64,000 nucleotides of DNA from Alistipes sp. CAG:435 (GCA_000433355.1 FR893169.1:18599-82598), one strand, 5' to 3'. Shown: positions 27,612 through 35,251, counted from the stretch's first letter. Notes: a model not told the origin generated them from the letters alone. Translations and numbers: made by a program.

Positions 27612-28934
27612 ATGTCGGATATTTATCAAAGAACGGGACAAAGCGCTATGCTTCCCCCTCTTCCAGAGCGGATGAGACCAAAAAATCTGTCTGAATATGT
27701 CGGACAGAGGCATCTTGTGGGTGAAGGATGCATCCTTAGAAAGATGATCGAGAACGGGAATCTGTCCTCTTTCATCCTATGGGGGCCTCCGGGTGTCGGG
27801 AAAACCACTTTGGCCGGGATAATCGCCCAGACTTTGTCAAGGGACTTCTACACCCTCTCGGCGGTCAGCGCAGGAGTGAAGGATGTCCGTGATGTCATCG
27901 ACAAGGCAAGAGGAGCATCCGTGTTTTCCAACGGAGCGGCGCCTATCCTGTTCATCGACGAGATACATCGCTTCAACAAGGCCCAGCAGGATGCCTTGCT
28001 TGGCGCGGTCGAGAACGGCACGATTGTCCTGATAGGAGCCACGACCGAGAACCCGTCATTCGAAGTGATCACCCCGCTTCTGTCCAGATGTCAGGTTTTT
28101 GTCCTGAAATCATTGGAAGTCAACGACCTTCAGATGCTTTTGGACAGAGCCTTGAAAAATGACGTGCTGCTGAAGGAAAAGAATATTGAAGTCAAGGAAA
28201 CCGAGGCTCTGTTCCGTTACAGTGGAGGCGACGGCAGGAAACTGCTCAACGTCCTTGAGATCGTCATAGACTCCTTCGCCGGCAAGGAATCACACATAGT
28301 CATTGACAACGAGACTGTTACCGGTTGCATTCAGGAGAATCTGGCGATTTACGACAAGGATGGCGAGATGCACTACGACATCATCTCGGCGTTCATCAAA
28401 TCAATCAGAGGCTCTGACCCGAACGCCGCTGTCTATTATCTGGCAAGGATGCTGAACGGCGGAGAGGATCCGTTGTTTATCGCAAGAAGACTCTGCATCT
28501 CGGCCGCCGAGGATGTCGGACTTGCCAACCCGAACGCGATGCTGCTTGCGAACTCGTGCTTCCAGATTGTCCATCAGATCGGTATGCCGGAAGCCAGAAT
28601 CCCGCTTTCCGAAACCACAATCTACCTTGCAAGTTCTCCTAAAAGTAACGCTGCGTATCTTGCGATAAACAAAGCTATTGAAACCGCAAACAAAGACAAG
28701 GCGGCACCCGTGCCGCTATACCTGCGAAACGCACCGACCAAACTTATGGAGGAACTTGGATATGCGGACGGTTATAAATATGCCCATGACTATCCCGGTC
28801 ATTTCGCGGATCTGGAATTTATGCCGACAGGCCTTGAAGGCACAGTATTCTACGAGCCGGCGCCTAACCCTCAGGAAGACAGGCTGAAAGCCTATCTTGA
28901 AGCCTGCTGGCCAAAGTACTACACAAAAAAGTAA
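27612..28934 (+). CDS. rarA: Replication-associated recombination protein A (MgsA/RarA, AAA+)
   Basis: AAA+ ATPase related to clamp loaders and RuvB that acts at stalled replication forks. In 440 residues: Walker A GPPGVGKTT (58-66), Walker B ILFIDEIHRFN (about 116-126), sensor 1 GATTENPSFEV, and a C-terminal tetramerisation domain with DPNAAVYYLARMLNGGEDP. The family is highly conserved and the length is normal. A cation exchanger gene follows at 51 bp but has its own promoter element. Confidence 0.94.
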   Translation: MSDIYQRTGQSAMLPPLPERMRPKNLSEYVGQRHLVGEGCILRKMIENGNLSSFILWGPPGVGKTTLAGIIAQTLSRDFYTLSAVSAGVKDVRDVIDKARGASVFSNGAAPILFIDEIHRFNKAQQDALLGAVENGTIVLIGATTENPSFEVITPLLSRCQVFVLKSLEVNDLQMLLDRALKNDVLLKEKNIEVKETEALFRYSGGDGRKLLNVLEIVIDSFAGKESHIVIDNETVTGCIQENLAIYDKDGEMHYDIISAFIKSIRGSDPNAAVYYLARMLNGGEDPLFIARRLCISAAEDVGLANPNAMLLANSCFQIVHQIGMPEARIPLSETTIYLASSPKSNAAYLAINKAIETANKDKAAPVPLYLRNAPTKLMEELGYADGYKYAHDYPGHFADLEFMPTGLEGTVFYEPAPNPQEDRLKAYLEACWPKYYTKK

Positions 28935-28955
28935 TACAGTTTACTATTTTTTCAC

Positions 28956-28963
28956 TAAATTTG
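28956..28963 (+). promoter_or_regulatory. -7 element upstream of the Na/Ca exchanger gene
   Basis: TAAATTTG fits TAnnTTTG. No perfect TTTG was seen at the expected upstream distance, although TTTAC lies in that region. The start codon is 23 bp downstream. Confidence 0.45.
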
Positions 28964-28985
28964 TGTCACGTTAATATAAATAATA

Positions 28986-29972
28986 ATGGTAACTGAGATC
29001 CTTATTCTGCTCGCCGGGCTTGCACTGGTCGTGCTTGGCGCCGACTGGCTTGTGGACGGCTCATCAACTATCGCAAGGAAAGCCGGGTTGAGTGAATTCG
29101 TGATAGGTTTGACTATAGTCGGCATCGGGACATCGACACCGGAACTTGTAGTCAGCCTGACAGGAGCCTTGAAAGGCAACGCCGACATTGCGATAGGTAA
29201 CATAGTAGGTTCTAACATATTCAACACACTTTTCATACTCGGCTTCACCGCGCTTATAAGGCCGATCTCAATGACACGTGACAATGTCAAGACCGATATC
29301 CCGCTCAATATCATCACCACAGTTCTCCTGATCATATTCGGAATGCACTTCACGCTGTTTGGGATAGGCAACGACAACACGTTGTCAAGATTGGACGGCG
29401 TTATTTTCCTTATACTTTTCTCCGCTTATATGTACTGGTCCTTCAAGTCCGGGAAGGCTGAAGAGACCAAGGATTCAGCGGAGCCTGAAAGCGGAAAAAT
29501 ATGGGTGGCTATCCTGATGGTCCTGGGAGGATTGGCGGCTTTGATTTTCGGAGGCGACAAGTTCGTGGACAGCGCTACAAATATAGCCAGGATGCTGAAC
29601 ATCAGCGACAAGTTCATCGCGGTAACCATCCTCGCGAGCGGTACTTCGATGCCGGAACTCGTCACCTGTGTGGTGGCGGCGGCAAAGAAGAAAGGGCAGC
29701 TGGCTCTCGGGAATATCCTTGGCTCGAACATCGGCAATATCCTCATGATTCTGGGCGTTTCCGCTGCCGCCTACAAGCCGCAGCCCGGCTCCCCGTCAGG
29801 TCTGTCATTCTCAGGAATGACATTCGTCGATCTCGGAATATTGCTGCTCGGGGCCTTGCTGATCTGGGTAAGCGCGTTCACACGCAAAGGCCGGAAGCTG
29901 GACAGAGTCGAAGGGAGCATACTGCTCGCTTGCTTCGCCGGGTATATGACATGGCTGCTGATAAATCTGTAA
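28986..29972 (+). CDS. Calcium/sodium antiporter, YrbG/CaxA family
   Basis: 328-residue membrane exchanger with about ten hydrophobic segments. The two alpha-repeats that form the ion site are evident: GIGTSTPELVVSLTGALKG ... GNIVGSNIFN (47-80) and ASGTSMPELVTCVVAAAKKK ... GNILGSNIGN (about 218-250). A charged cytosolic loop (KSGKAEETKDSAEPESGK) separates the halves. It should extrude Ca2+ in exchange for Na+. thrC follows 24 bp downstream on the same strand. Confidence 0.92.
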   Translation: MVTEILILLAGLALVVLGADWLVDGSSTIARKAGLSEFVIGLTIVGIGTSTPELVVSLTGALKGNADIAIGNIVGSNIFNTLFILGFTALIRPISMTRDNVKTDIPLNIITTVLLIIFGMHFTLFGIGNDNTLSRLDGVIFLILFSAYMYWSFKSGKAEETKDSAEPESGKIWVAILMVLGGLAALIFGGDKFVDSATNIARMLNISDKFIAVTILASGTSMPELVTCVVAAAKKKGQLALGNILGSNIGNILMILGVSAAAYKPQPGSPSGLSFSGMTFVDLGILLLGALLIWVSAFTRKGRKLDRVEGSILLACFAGYMTWLLINL

Positions 29973-29996
29973 TGAATATATTAACACACAATAACG

Positions 29997-31280
29997 ATGA
30001 AATTCAAACCAACAAATTACCAGCTTGTGAACGTCGGTTCCGGGAGAATATTCCAGGATGCCGGTTGGACATTGGCTGATCCGGAGGCTTCCGCGCCATC
30101 ACTGGTAAGGGCCGTGTATGAGAATGAGAAGTTTACTCCACGTGACGACCTCAAAGGGCTTTACAGATACGCCGAATGGCTTCCGATCAACAGAACGCTG
30201 AAAAATTCACACGCTCCTGTTACCTACAGGAGCAAGGGACTCGCCGAGCTTCTCGGGATGGAGAACCTGTACATTACCCTGTCCGGCTACGTTCCAAAGC
30301 GTGGTGCCAAGATGGAGACATGCTCTTTCAAGGAGACCGAGGCGTTCTCTGTCTGCGCAAGGCTGCCGAAAAACGACAAGCACATCCTTGTGGTGCAGTC
30401 CGCCGGCAACACGGCCAGGGCTTTCGCTCGTGTCTGCTCCGACAACGACATTCCGATCGTGATCTGCATCCCTAACGACAACATCAGCGACCTGTGGTTC
30501 CTGAAAAGGCTCAAACCTTGCGTGAAGGTCATCGCAACCCCAAACGGCACAGACTATTACGATGCCATCGCCCTTGGAGAGAAGCTTTGCAAGGATTCCC
30601 GTTATCTGGCCGAAGGCGGTGCGAAGAACATTGCCAGAAGGGACGGAATGGGAACTACCCTCCTAAGTGCCGTAGAGACCATCGGACGTATTCCTGACGC
30701 ATATTTTCAGGCAGTCGGCAGCGGAACCGGCGCGATCGCCGCTTGGGAAAACGCATGCAGGCTTGCCAAGGACGGTCGTTTCGGCGAGAACAAGATGAGG
30801 GTTTACTGCGCTCAGAACGCTCCTTTCACCCTTATGTACGATTCATGGAAAGCTGGATCAAGAGACCTTGTGCCGATCACTCCGGAAGAGTCCAGAAAGA
30901 GCGCCGAGGTGATCCTCGCGAAGGTTCTTTCCAACAGAAAGCCGCCGTACAGCCTTGCCGGAGGCCTGTTTGACACACTCAAGGAGTCCAACGGCGACTT
31001 CTTCAAGGTCACCAACGATGACATTGTCTATTGGATGCTCCAGTTCTTCAACAAAGAGGGCTACGACATATTCCCGGCCGCCGCTTCCGCTGTGTCAGCT
31101 TTGAAGAAAGCTCTTGACGAGGGTACAGTCAAAAAAGACGAGACCGTTATGCTGAATATCACAGGTGCCGGAATGCTTAACGCCACAAGCAAAGGCTTTG
31201 AGATGAAGAAGCCAGATCTGATCCTGAGCACAGAACTTTCCTCAGAGGAGGTCATCGCCAGTGTGGATCGGCTGTTTTAA
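29997..31280 (+). CDS. thrC: Threonine synthase
   Basis: PLP enzyme that converts O-phosphohomoserine to threonine. In 427 residues the PLP Lys is probably K112 in ETCSFKETEA, and VGSGTGAIAAWENA binds the PLP phosphate. The N-terminal PVTYRSKGLAELLGMENLY is the usual substrate-loop region. The gene stands apart from other threonine genes in this window. Its last codons and stop lie inside the first copy of a 38-bp direct repeat (31274-31311), and the repeat-rich island begins at its stop. Confidence 0.93.
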   Translation: MKFKPTNYQLVNVGSGRIFQDAGWTLADPEASAPSLVRAVYENEKFTPRDDLKGLYRYAEWLPINRTLKNSHAPVTYRSKGLAELLGMENLYITLSGYVPKRGAKMETCSFKETEAFSVCARLPKNDKHILVVQSAGNTARAFARVCSDNDIPIVICIPNDNISDLWFLKRLKPCVKVIATPNGTDYYDAIALGEKLCKDSRYLAEGGAKNIARRDGMGTTLLSAVETIGRIPDAYFQAVGSGTGAIAAWENACRLAKDGRFGENKMRVYCAQNAPFTLMYDSWKAGSRDLVPITPEESRKSAEVILAKVLSNRKPPYSLAGGLFDTLKESNGDFFKVTNDDIVYWMLQFFNKEGYDIFPAAASAVSALKKALDEGTVKKDETVMLNITGAGMLNATSKGFEMKKPDLILSTELSSEEVIASVDRLF

Positions 31281-31380
31281 TTCGTGAGATATTTCGCCTC
31301 GATGGAGGCAGTTACATTTCTTTCAGCACGTTGAGCGTCCCGGTTTTAATTCGTGAGATATTTCGCTTCGATGGAGGCAG
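31274..31380. repeat. 38-bp direct repeat pair at the thrC 3' end
   Basis: Copies at 31274-31311 and 31343-31380, 69 bp apart, differ at one base. Each begins GTTTTAATTCGTGAG and ends TCGATGGAGGCAG. Within each copy GCCTC (or GCTTC) pairs with GAGGC around the loop GATG, so the hairpin survives the C to T difference as a G-U pair in RNA. The first copy contains the thrC stop codon. The second abuts hairpin B, whose left arm reuses its final GCAG. Confidence 0.88.
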
Positions 31381-31440
31381 CAAAAAACTGAATTTCAAAT
31401 TTTGCACGTTACCAAAATTTGAAATTCAGTTTTTTGCTGC
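31377..31440. repeat. Conserved-loop hairpin, copy B (28-bp perfect stem)
   Basis: Left arm 31377-31404 and right arm 31413-31440 are perfect reverse complements of 28 bp around the loop CACGTTAC (31405-31412). The arm begins GCAGCAAAAAACTG and ends in AAATTTTG next to the loop. A stem this long without a mismatch implies recent origin or strong selection for pairing. It may end thrC transcription, though the T-run is inside the arm rather than after it. Confidence 0.93.
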
Positions 31441-31486
31441 TTGAAAGTTTACTGCACCAATAAATTGGCCACACTATAAAGGCAGG

Positions 31487-31507
31487 CTTCGACAGACTCC
31501 GCGACCA
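31487..31507. repeat. Degenerate REP-like element
   Basis: GCTTCGACAGACTCCGCGACC matches the complement of the palindrome at 13973-13997 except for two bases, and its outer left arm is lost. It is inverted relative to the intact copy at 31533-31557. GGCAGGCT here can pair with AGCCTGCC in that copy, so the two could fold together like a paired REP unit. Confidence 0.6.
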
Positions 31508-31532
31508 AATATTATATAGCTGCCTACTTATC

Positions 31533-31557
31533 GGTCACTGAGCCTGCCGAAGTGACC
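31533..31557. repeat. REP-like palindrome, intergenic copy
   Basis: Arms GGTCACT and AGTGACC around the loop GAGCCTGCCGA. It differs from the amylase copy by one compensating base pair in the stem and one base in the loop, as expected for a mobile hairpin under selection for pairing. Confidence 0.85.
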
Positions 31558-31687
31558 TTTAAACACAACGATCAATACATTACAAAAATGTTTACATAAA
31601 TAACTAATTTGTTTTTAGTATTACAAAACAAGCAAATAGCAAACAAATCGCATAATGAACGAAAAACCGCGCCGCGTTCAGAAAATA

Positions 31688-31729
31688 AAAATTCCCAAAT
31701 TTTGGTAACGTGCAAAATTTGGGAATTTT
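31688..31729. repeat. Conserved-loop hairpin, copy C (opposite orientation)
   Basis: Perfect 17-bp stem: left arm AAAATTCCCAAATTTTG (31688-31704), loop GTAACGTG (31705-31712), right arm 31713-31729. The loop is the reverse complement of that in copies A and B, so this copy is inverted. Read in the common orientation, its stem matches copy A except for a compensating change of one pair (G-C in A, A-T here). Confidence 0.92.
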
Positions 31730-31739
31730 CTATTTTTGA

Positions 31740-31756
31740 ACGCCCTCTTCGGGCGT
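31740..31756 (-). terminator. GC-rich hairpin downstream of the acyltransferase gene
   Basis: ACGCCC pairs with GGGCGT around the 5-nt loop TCTTC, 40 bp beyond the acyltransferase stop. On the minus strand it is followed by A-rich sequence rather than a U-tract, so terminator function is only possible. Confidence 0.35.
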
Positions 31757-31795
31757 GATATTGCGTTGATTTCTACAACAGAGTCGCTTCTAAAG

Positions 31796-32968
31796 TTATT
31801 CCTGGCGAAGCGGCTCACCAGAAACAAGACGCTCCTTAGACTCAACCGGATTGGAATAGATGCGAAGGAAGATGTCACGAAGTTCGGCACGATTGAGACG
31901 ACGCTCGACCTTATCCAACCGATGCTCAGTATATTCCGTAAACTTCTCAACATCCTCCGGAGTATAAAGTTCCGCATACTTATAACTATGATTTACAAGG
32001 TCATAAGCGATGTAGTTAGTCTTCCAAAGCTGATAGCCGGCGATGATCCTCTTGTCAACAGCGTGTCTGATGGCCTGATAACGGTCATTCTTGTCGCAAT
32101 GCGAAGCCAACTCGATCTCGTCAGGAGTTATCGGCAGACCGAAGTTGAGATGCACGTCACCCTTCTGCTGGCGGATACCCATAACAATACTGTGCATATC
32201 CTCGGTGCGCGTCTTGACATATTTCTGAGTCCTGGAAATCAAGATCTCACGAGCCTTGCGGACATCGCATGGCTCATATTCATAAGAGATGCTGAGAGGA
32301 ACGATGTTCAGCTCGGAAAAATTCTCTTTGAACGATTTCGTGCCGCTCATATCCAACATCTTCAGCAGGCCCTGCTCCGTAGTGTCGATTCCGTCTTTTG
32401 TGCGGCCCTGCCTCTGTGCCAACCAGATAGAAGATTTACCGGAAGTGATGGTTTGACGGATGTATTTAGACAGAATCTGCGAGGACAGATAGAGTTCCCT
32501 TGCCGAAATCCCGCGGATCACCCGGATCATCCTGTTGGAACGGAGCAGATATTCAACGGTCTTGCTCTGCTTGATGAGGTTGTCACCGACACAGATCTCC
32601 GTCATCGGGATGCCGTTCCTGAAAAGCACCTGTTGGGTGATGGCCGGATCAAGGATGATGTCCCTGTGATTGGACATCGCAAGGAATTTTCCTTTGATCT
32701 CCTTGATATAACTGATGCCGTCATAGGAGAAGTTGTGGATTGTGTTATCCATAACCCAGGACACAGCCTTGTTCATCACAATTTCCTGGAACTCATCGAT
32801 ATTATGCACACTCTTCAATGCGTTCCGAAGGAAAAAGATCGGCTCGTCAGGGAAAAGATATTCGGAAATAGCCAGCACAGCGGGATGATTCGCGACCTTG
32901 TTCAAGGCCTCGACCGCCTCAGCATCGTTGTAAGGACTGATGCTTTCGAATTCAGATGAATCAGCCAT
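31796..32968 (-). CDS. Acyltransferase of the PlsC-like (lysophosphatidate) superfamily
   Basis: 390 residues. The core block LAMSNHRDIILDPA (97-110) corresponds to the acyltransferase NHX4D motif, but the spacing is H101-x5-D107, with another Asp at 103. RMIRVIRGIS and SIWLAQRQGRTKDG correspond to the later glycerolipid acyltransferase blocks. No membrane anchor is obvious. Bacteroidetes homologues are usually annotated 1-acylglycerol-3-phosphate acyltransferase, but the acyl acceptor is not proved. It is transcribed alone from a strong-looking promoter. Confidence 0.75.
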   Translation of the reverse strand: MADSSEFESISPYNDAEAVEALNKVANHPAVLAISEYLFPDEPIFFLRNALKSVHNIDEFQEIVMNKAVSWVMDNTIHNFSYDGISYIKEIKGKFLAMSNHRDIILDPAITQQVLFRNGIPMTEICVGDNLIKQSKTVEYLLRSNRMIRVIRGISARELYLSSQILSKYIRQTITSGKSSIWLAQRQGRTKDGIDTTEQGLLKMLDMSGTKSFKENFSELNIVPLSISYEYEPCDVRKAREILISRTQKYVKTRTEDMHSIVMGIRQQKGDVHLNFGLPITPDEIELASHCDKNDRYQAIRHAVDKRIIAGYQLWKTNYIAYDLVNHSYKYAELYTPEDVEKFTEYTEHRLDKVERRLNRAELRDIFLRIYSNPVESKERLVSGEPLRQE

Positions 32969-32993
32969 AATAAATCATCGTTAGTAATATTTG

Positions 32994-33025
32994 CAAATGT
33001 AAGCAATTTACTTAACATTCGCAAA
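32994..33025 (-). promoter_or_regulatory. Promoter of the acyltransferase gene
   Basis: On the minus strand, TTTG (33022-33025) is followed after 20 bp by TACATTTG (32994-33001), an excellent Bacteroidetes promoter. The predicted start of transcription is near 32989, leaving about 20 nt before the ATG at 32968. Confidence 0.78.
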
Positions 33026-33053
33026 GGCTTGTAACCATCAATCCACAAAGGAC

Positions 33054-34268
33054 TTAAGAAGTACGGCGGAAAAGAAGCGAGCTGTCGCCGTAGCTGAGGA
33101 ACCTGAAGCCGTGCCCGAGAGCATAGTCATAGATGGTCTTCCAGTCACCGCCTACAAACGCTGAAATCAGCAGAATCAGAGTGCTTTCCGGTTGGTGGAA
33201 ATTTGTTATCAAAAGATCGACAAGCCTGAAACGGAAGCCCGGCACAATGATGATTCTTGTGCCAACCTTAAGCTCATTCAGCCCGTTGTTCTCCAAATAA
33301 GAGATTATGGCGTCCAACGACTCTTCCAATGAATATGAATATTCACGCTCATAAGGAGCCCACTGGCCCACATCCTCCGGCTTGCCTTTCTCGATGCAGC
33401 TTACACCGACATAGTACAATGATTCCAGAGTACGTACGGAAGTCGTACCGACCGCAATCAGCTTGCCTTTATTGGCCTTTATGCGCTTGAGAAGGTCAAG
33501 AGTGACCACAAACGGCTCCCTGTGCATCGGATGATCAGCCACATCCGAACTCTTGACCGGAAGGAAAGTGCCGGCTCCGACGTGAAGGCAGACATTCTCA
33601 CAGTCAATGCCTTTGGCGGCGATATTGTCCAATACAGACTGCGTGAAATGCAGTCCGGCCGTAGGAGCTGCCACGGAGCCGCGGATATGAGCATACAAGG
33701 TCTGATAGCGCTCTGTGTCAATCGATTCTGTCTCACGATTGAGATACGGAGGAATCGGGACTGTGCCGCACAGTTCCAGCACTCTGGAGAAAGGGATCCC
33801 GCCATCCCATAAAAACTCCACAATACCGGTCTCACCGTTACGCTCGACAAGGCTGGCCTTCAATCCCATCGCGGAAATAGCCTCATCACTATCCGGATTA
33901 TACAAGGAAAGAACGTCATTCTTCCAGCGCTTAGCATTCCCGATCACACATTTCCAACGACAACGCTCCGTCGCGGCGAAAGCGGTGTTATATTCAGGAG
34001 GATTGACAGGCTCAAGGCAGAAGATCTCGATGTGCGCACCAGTCTCACGCTGAAAATGAAGCCTGGCTGGCACAACCTTGGTGTCATTGAATATCATAAG
34101 AGAGCCGGAAGGCAAGAGAGAGGGAATATCCTTGAATATGTACTCGCAGACATCGCCGTTCTCATAGCGCAGAAGCTTTGAGGCATCCCGCTCCGCAAGC
34201 GGATATTTCGCAATCCGCTCGTCAGGAAGTGGGTAGTTGTAATCCTCAATTTTTATAGAAGGTATCAT
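33054..34268 (-). CDS. queA: S-adenosylmethionine:tRNA ribosyltransferase-isomerase
   Basis: Adds the cyclopentene-diol precursor (epoxyqueuosine) to tRNA wobble deazaguanine using SAM as ribosyl donor. The 404 residues show the QueA pattern: IAKYPLAERDASKLL, LMIFNDTKVVPARL, RYQTLYA then VAAPTAGLHFT, LHVGAGTFLPVK and LLITNFHQPESTLILLISAF. It is longer than the roughly 350 residues of E. coli QueA, mainly around residues 80-135. It has its own promoter, and the next gene downstream is also separately promoted. Confidence 0.94.
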   Translation of the reverse strand: MIPSIKIEDYNYPLPDERIAKYPLAERDASKLLRYENGDVCEYIFKDIPSLLPSGSLMIFNDTKVVPARLHFQRETGAHIEIFCLEPVNPPEYNTAFAATERCRWKCVIGNAKRWKNDVLSLYNPDSDEAISAMGLKASLVERNGETGIVEFLWDGGIPFSRVLELCGTVPIPPYLNRETESIDTERYQTLYAHIRGSVAAPTAGLHFTQSVLDNIAAKGIDCENVCLHVGAGTFLPVKSSDVADHPMHREPFVVTLDLLKRIKANKGKLIAVGTTSVRTLESLYYVGVSCIEKGKPEDVGQWAPYEREYSYSLEESLDAIISYLENNGLNELKVGTRIIIVPGFRFRLVDLLITNFHQPESTLILLISAFVGGDWKTIYDYALGHGFRFLSYGDSSLLFRRTS

Positions 34269-34293
34269 CTCGTTGAGATTTTAAAATTCCATA

Positions 34294-34324
34294 CAAAGTT
34301 AACCTAAGTATAAGAAATATCAAA
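34294..34324 (-). promoter_or_regulatory. Promoter of queA
   Basis: On the minus strand TTTG (34321-34324), 19 bp, then TAACTTTG (34294-34301). Both elements match the Bacteroidetes consensus. The expected leader is about 20 nt. Confidence 0.78.
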
Positions 34325-34700
34325 TTCTCGGAGAAGTCACATTTCTAAACATTTTAACAGTCAAAACTGGTTTACAAAACTCAAAGCGTTATTTACTTTT
34401 GTAAATATAGCCGACAAGGGTGAAACAAATTACTTTTGTGCAATAAGGGATACTAATCAACATAGATTATTGTCTGCAATATATTGATTATCTGATTATT
34501 TATTGAACTTTAATAAAATTCACATATAGGTATTGAGTGTAAATTCGGGATTTAATCGTCAGTTTACAGTAATTCTCTATATAAATACAAGAGTATTTAT
34601 ATTCTTTATCAATTAATTATATTCACTAATCGAAATTTATTTCTAATTAAGTTACGTATCATATGTATTCCATTTCACTTTTGTAACAATCATCTTTTAG

Positions 34701-34731
34701 TTGTTTTTTACAACTTATTATGTTATTTTTG
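34701..34731 (+). promoter_or_regulatory. Promoter and possible autoregulatory operator of the XRE gene
   Basis: TTG (34701-34703), 20 bp, TATTTTTG (34724-34731), with the ATG at 34751. The -7 element runs into TTTTTGTAAACAAA, and a further CACTTTTGTAA box touches the start codon. These boxes resemble the other TTTTGTAA copies in the region and are good candidates for a binding site of the downstream HTH protein; that is inference. Confidence 0.5.
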
Positions 34732-34750
34732 TAAACAAATCACTTTTGTA

Positions 34751-35197
34751 ATGAACAATAGATTGCAGCGATTTTTGGATGCCGAGAATATCACACAGTC
34801 GCAGCTTGCGGAAAGATTAGGTGTGGCCAAGGCCAGCATATCACATATTCTTGCGGGAAGGAACAAGCCGGGGTTTGATTTCATACAAAGTATGGCTCAA
34901 AACTATCCCGACCTGAATCTTGATTGGCTGATCGCAGGAAAGGGTAAAATGTACAAGAGTCAGAATTCCCCTCAAGCGCCACAACTCTCCGAGGAGCCGC
35001 GATTGTCCACCACAGGCAAGGACAGCGGCCGATTATTCGATTCTCAAGAGCCAGATTTGTTTCCAGAAGAGCCGGAAACCATTGATAATAAGCCTCAAAC
35101 AGAGCAAGTCTCCCCTGCCGAATCCAAACCAGACACGCCAAGGATCACAAAGATTCTGGTTTTCTATGACAACGGAACGTTCAAGGAGATCGATTGA
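34751..35197 (+). CDS. XRE-family helix-turn-helix regulator with disordered tail
   Basis: 148 residues. Residues about 4-60 form a Cro/CI-type helix-turn-helix: ITQSQLAERLGVAKASISHI followed by LAGRNKPGFDFIQSMAQNYP and LDWLIAGKGKMY. The second half is Pro/Glu/Ser-rich and probably disordered, ending in a conserved-looking ITKILVFYDNGTFKEID. This architecture is common in Bacteroidetes and the target is unknown. The large upstream gap with repeated boxes suggests autoregulation. Only 104 bp separate its stop from the pyrD start. Confidence 0.85.
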   Translation: MNNRLQRFLDAENITQSQLAERLGVAKASISHILAGRNKPGFDFIQSMAQNYPDLNLDWLIAGKGKMYKSQNSPQAPQLSEEPRLSTTGKDSGRLFDSQEPDLFPEEPETIDNKPQTEQVSPAESKPDTPRITKILVFYDNGTFKEID

Positions 35198-35243
35198 CGG
35201 AATGTTTGATAAGAAATCCCTTCTGTGTTCTGCTGATTTTGTC

Positions 35244-35251
35244 TAAATTTG
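35244..35251 (+). promoter_or_regulatory. -7 element upstream of pyrD
   Basis: TAAATTTG matches TAnnTTTG, 50 bp before the chosen start codon. A -33 TTTG at the right distance was not found (nearest at 35205-35208 is too far), so this is a partial promoter match. Confidence 0.4.

Larger units (their letters stand above)
31281..31795. other. 515-bp non-coding repeat island between thrC and the acyltransferase gene
   Basis: No plausible gene was found on either strand. The stretch holds, in order, the 38-bp direct repeats, hairpin B with a 28-bp perfect stem, two inverted REP-like elements, about 120 bp of AT-rich sequence without visible structure, hairpin C and a GC-rich hairpin. It lies between convergent genes. 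Accumulation of several unrelated repeat types suggests a tolerant insertion site. Confidence 0.8.
34269..34750. other. 482-bp AT-rich intergenic region between queA and the XRE gene
   Basis: No ORF of coding character was found. It contains the queA promoter (minus strand), the XRE promoter (plus strand), and repeated ACTTTTGTAA-like boxes at 34395-34404, 34432-34438, 34676-34685 and 34742-34750 plus inverted variants at 34369-34379 and 34707-34714. Two of the boxes are also perfect -7 elements (TACTTTTG at 34394-34401 and 34431-34438), so a small untranslated RNA starting here cannot be excluded. The stretch 34445-34670 shows only low-complexity A/T. Confidence 0.6.

Noticed and set aside
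31281..31795. CRISPR array
   Set aside because: Only two direct repeats with one 31-bp spacer, one repeat overlapping a stop codon, no cas genes, and the neighbours are hairpins of other types.
34440..34670. Small gene or riboswitch in the AT-rich stretch before the XRE gene
   Set aside because: No start-stop frame with coding character and no stable fold apart from A/T-rich matches.
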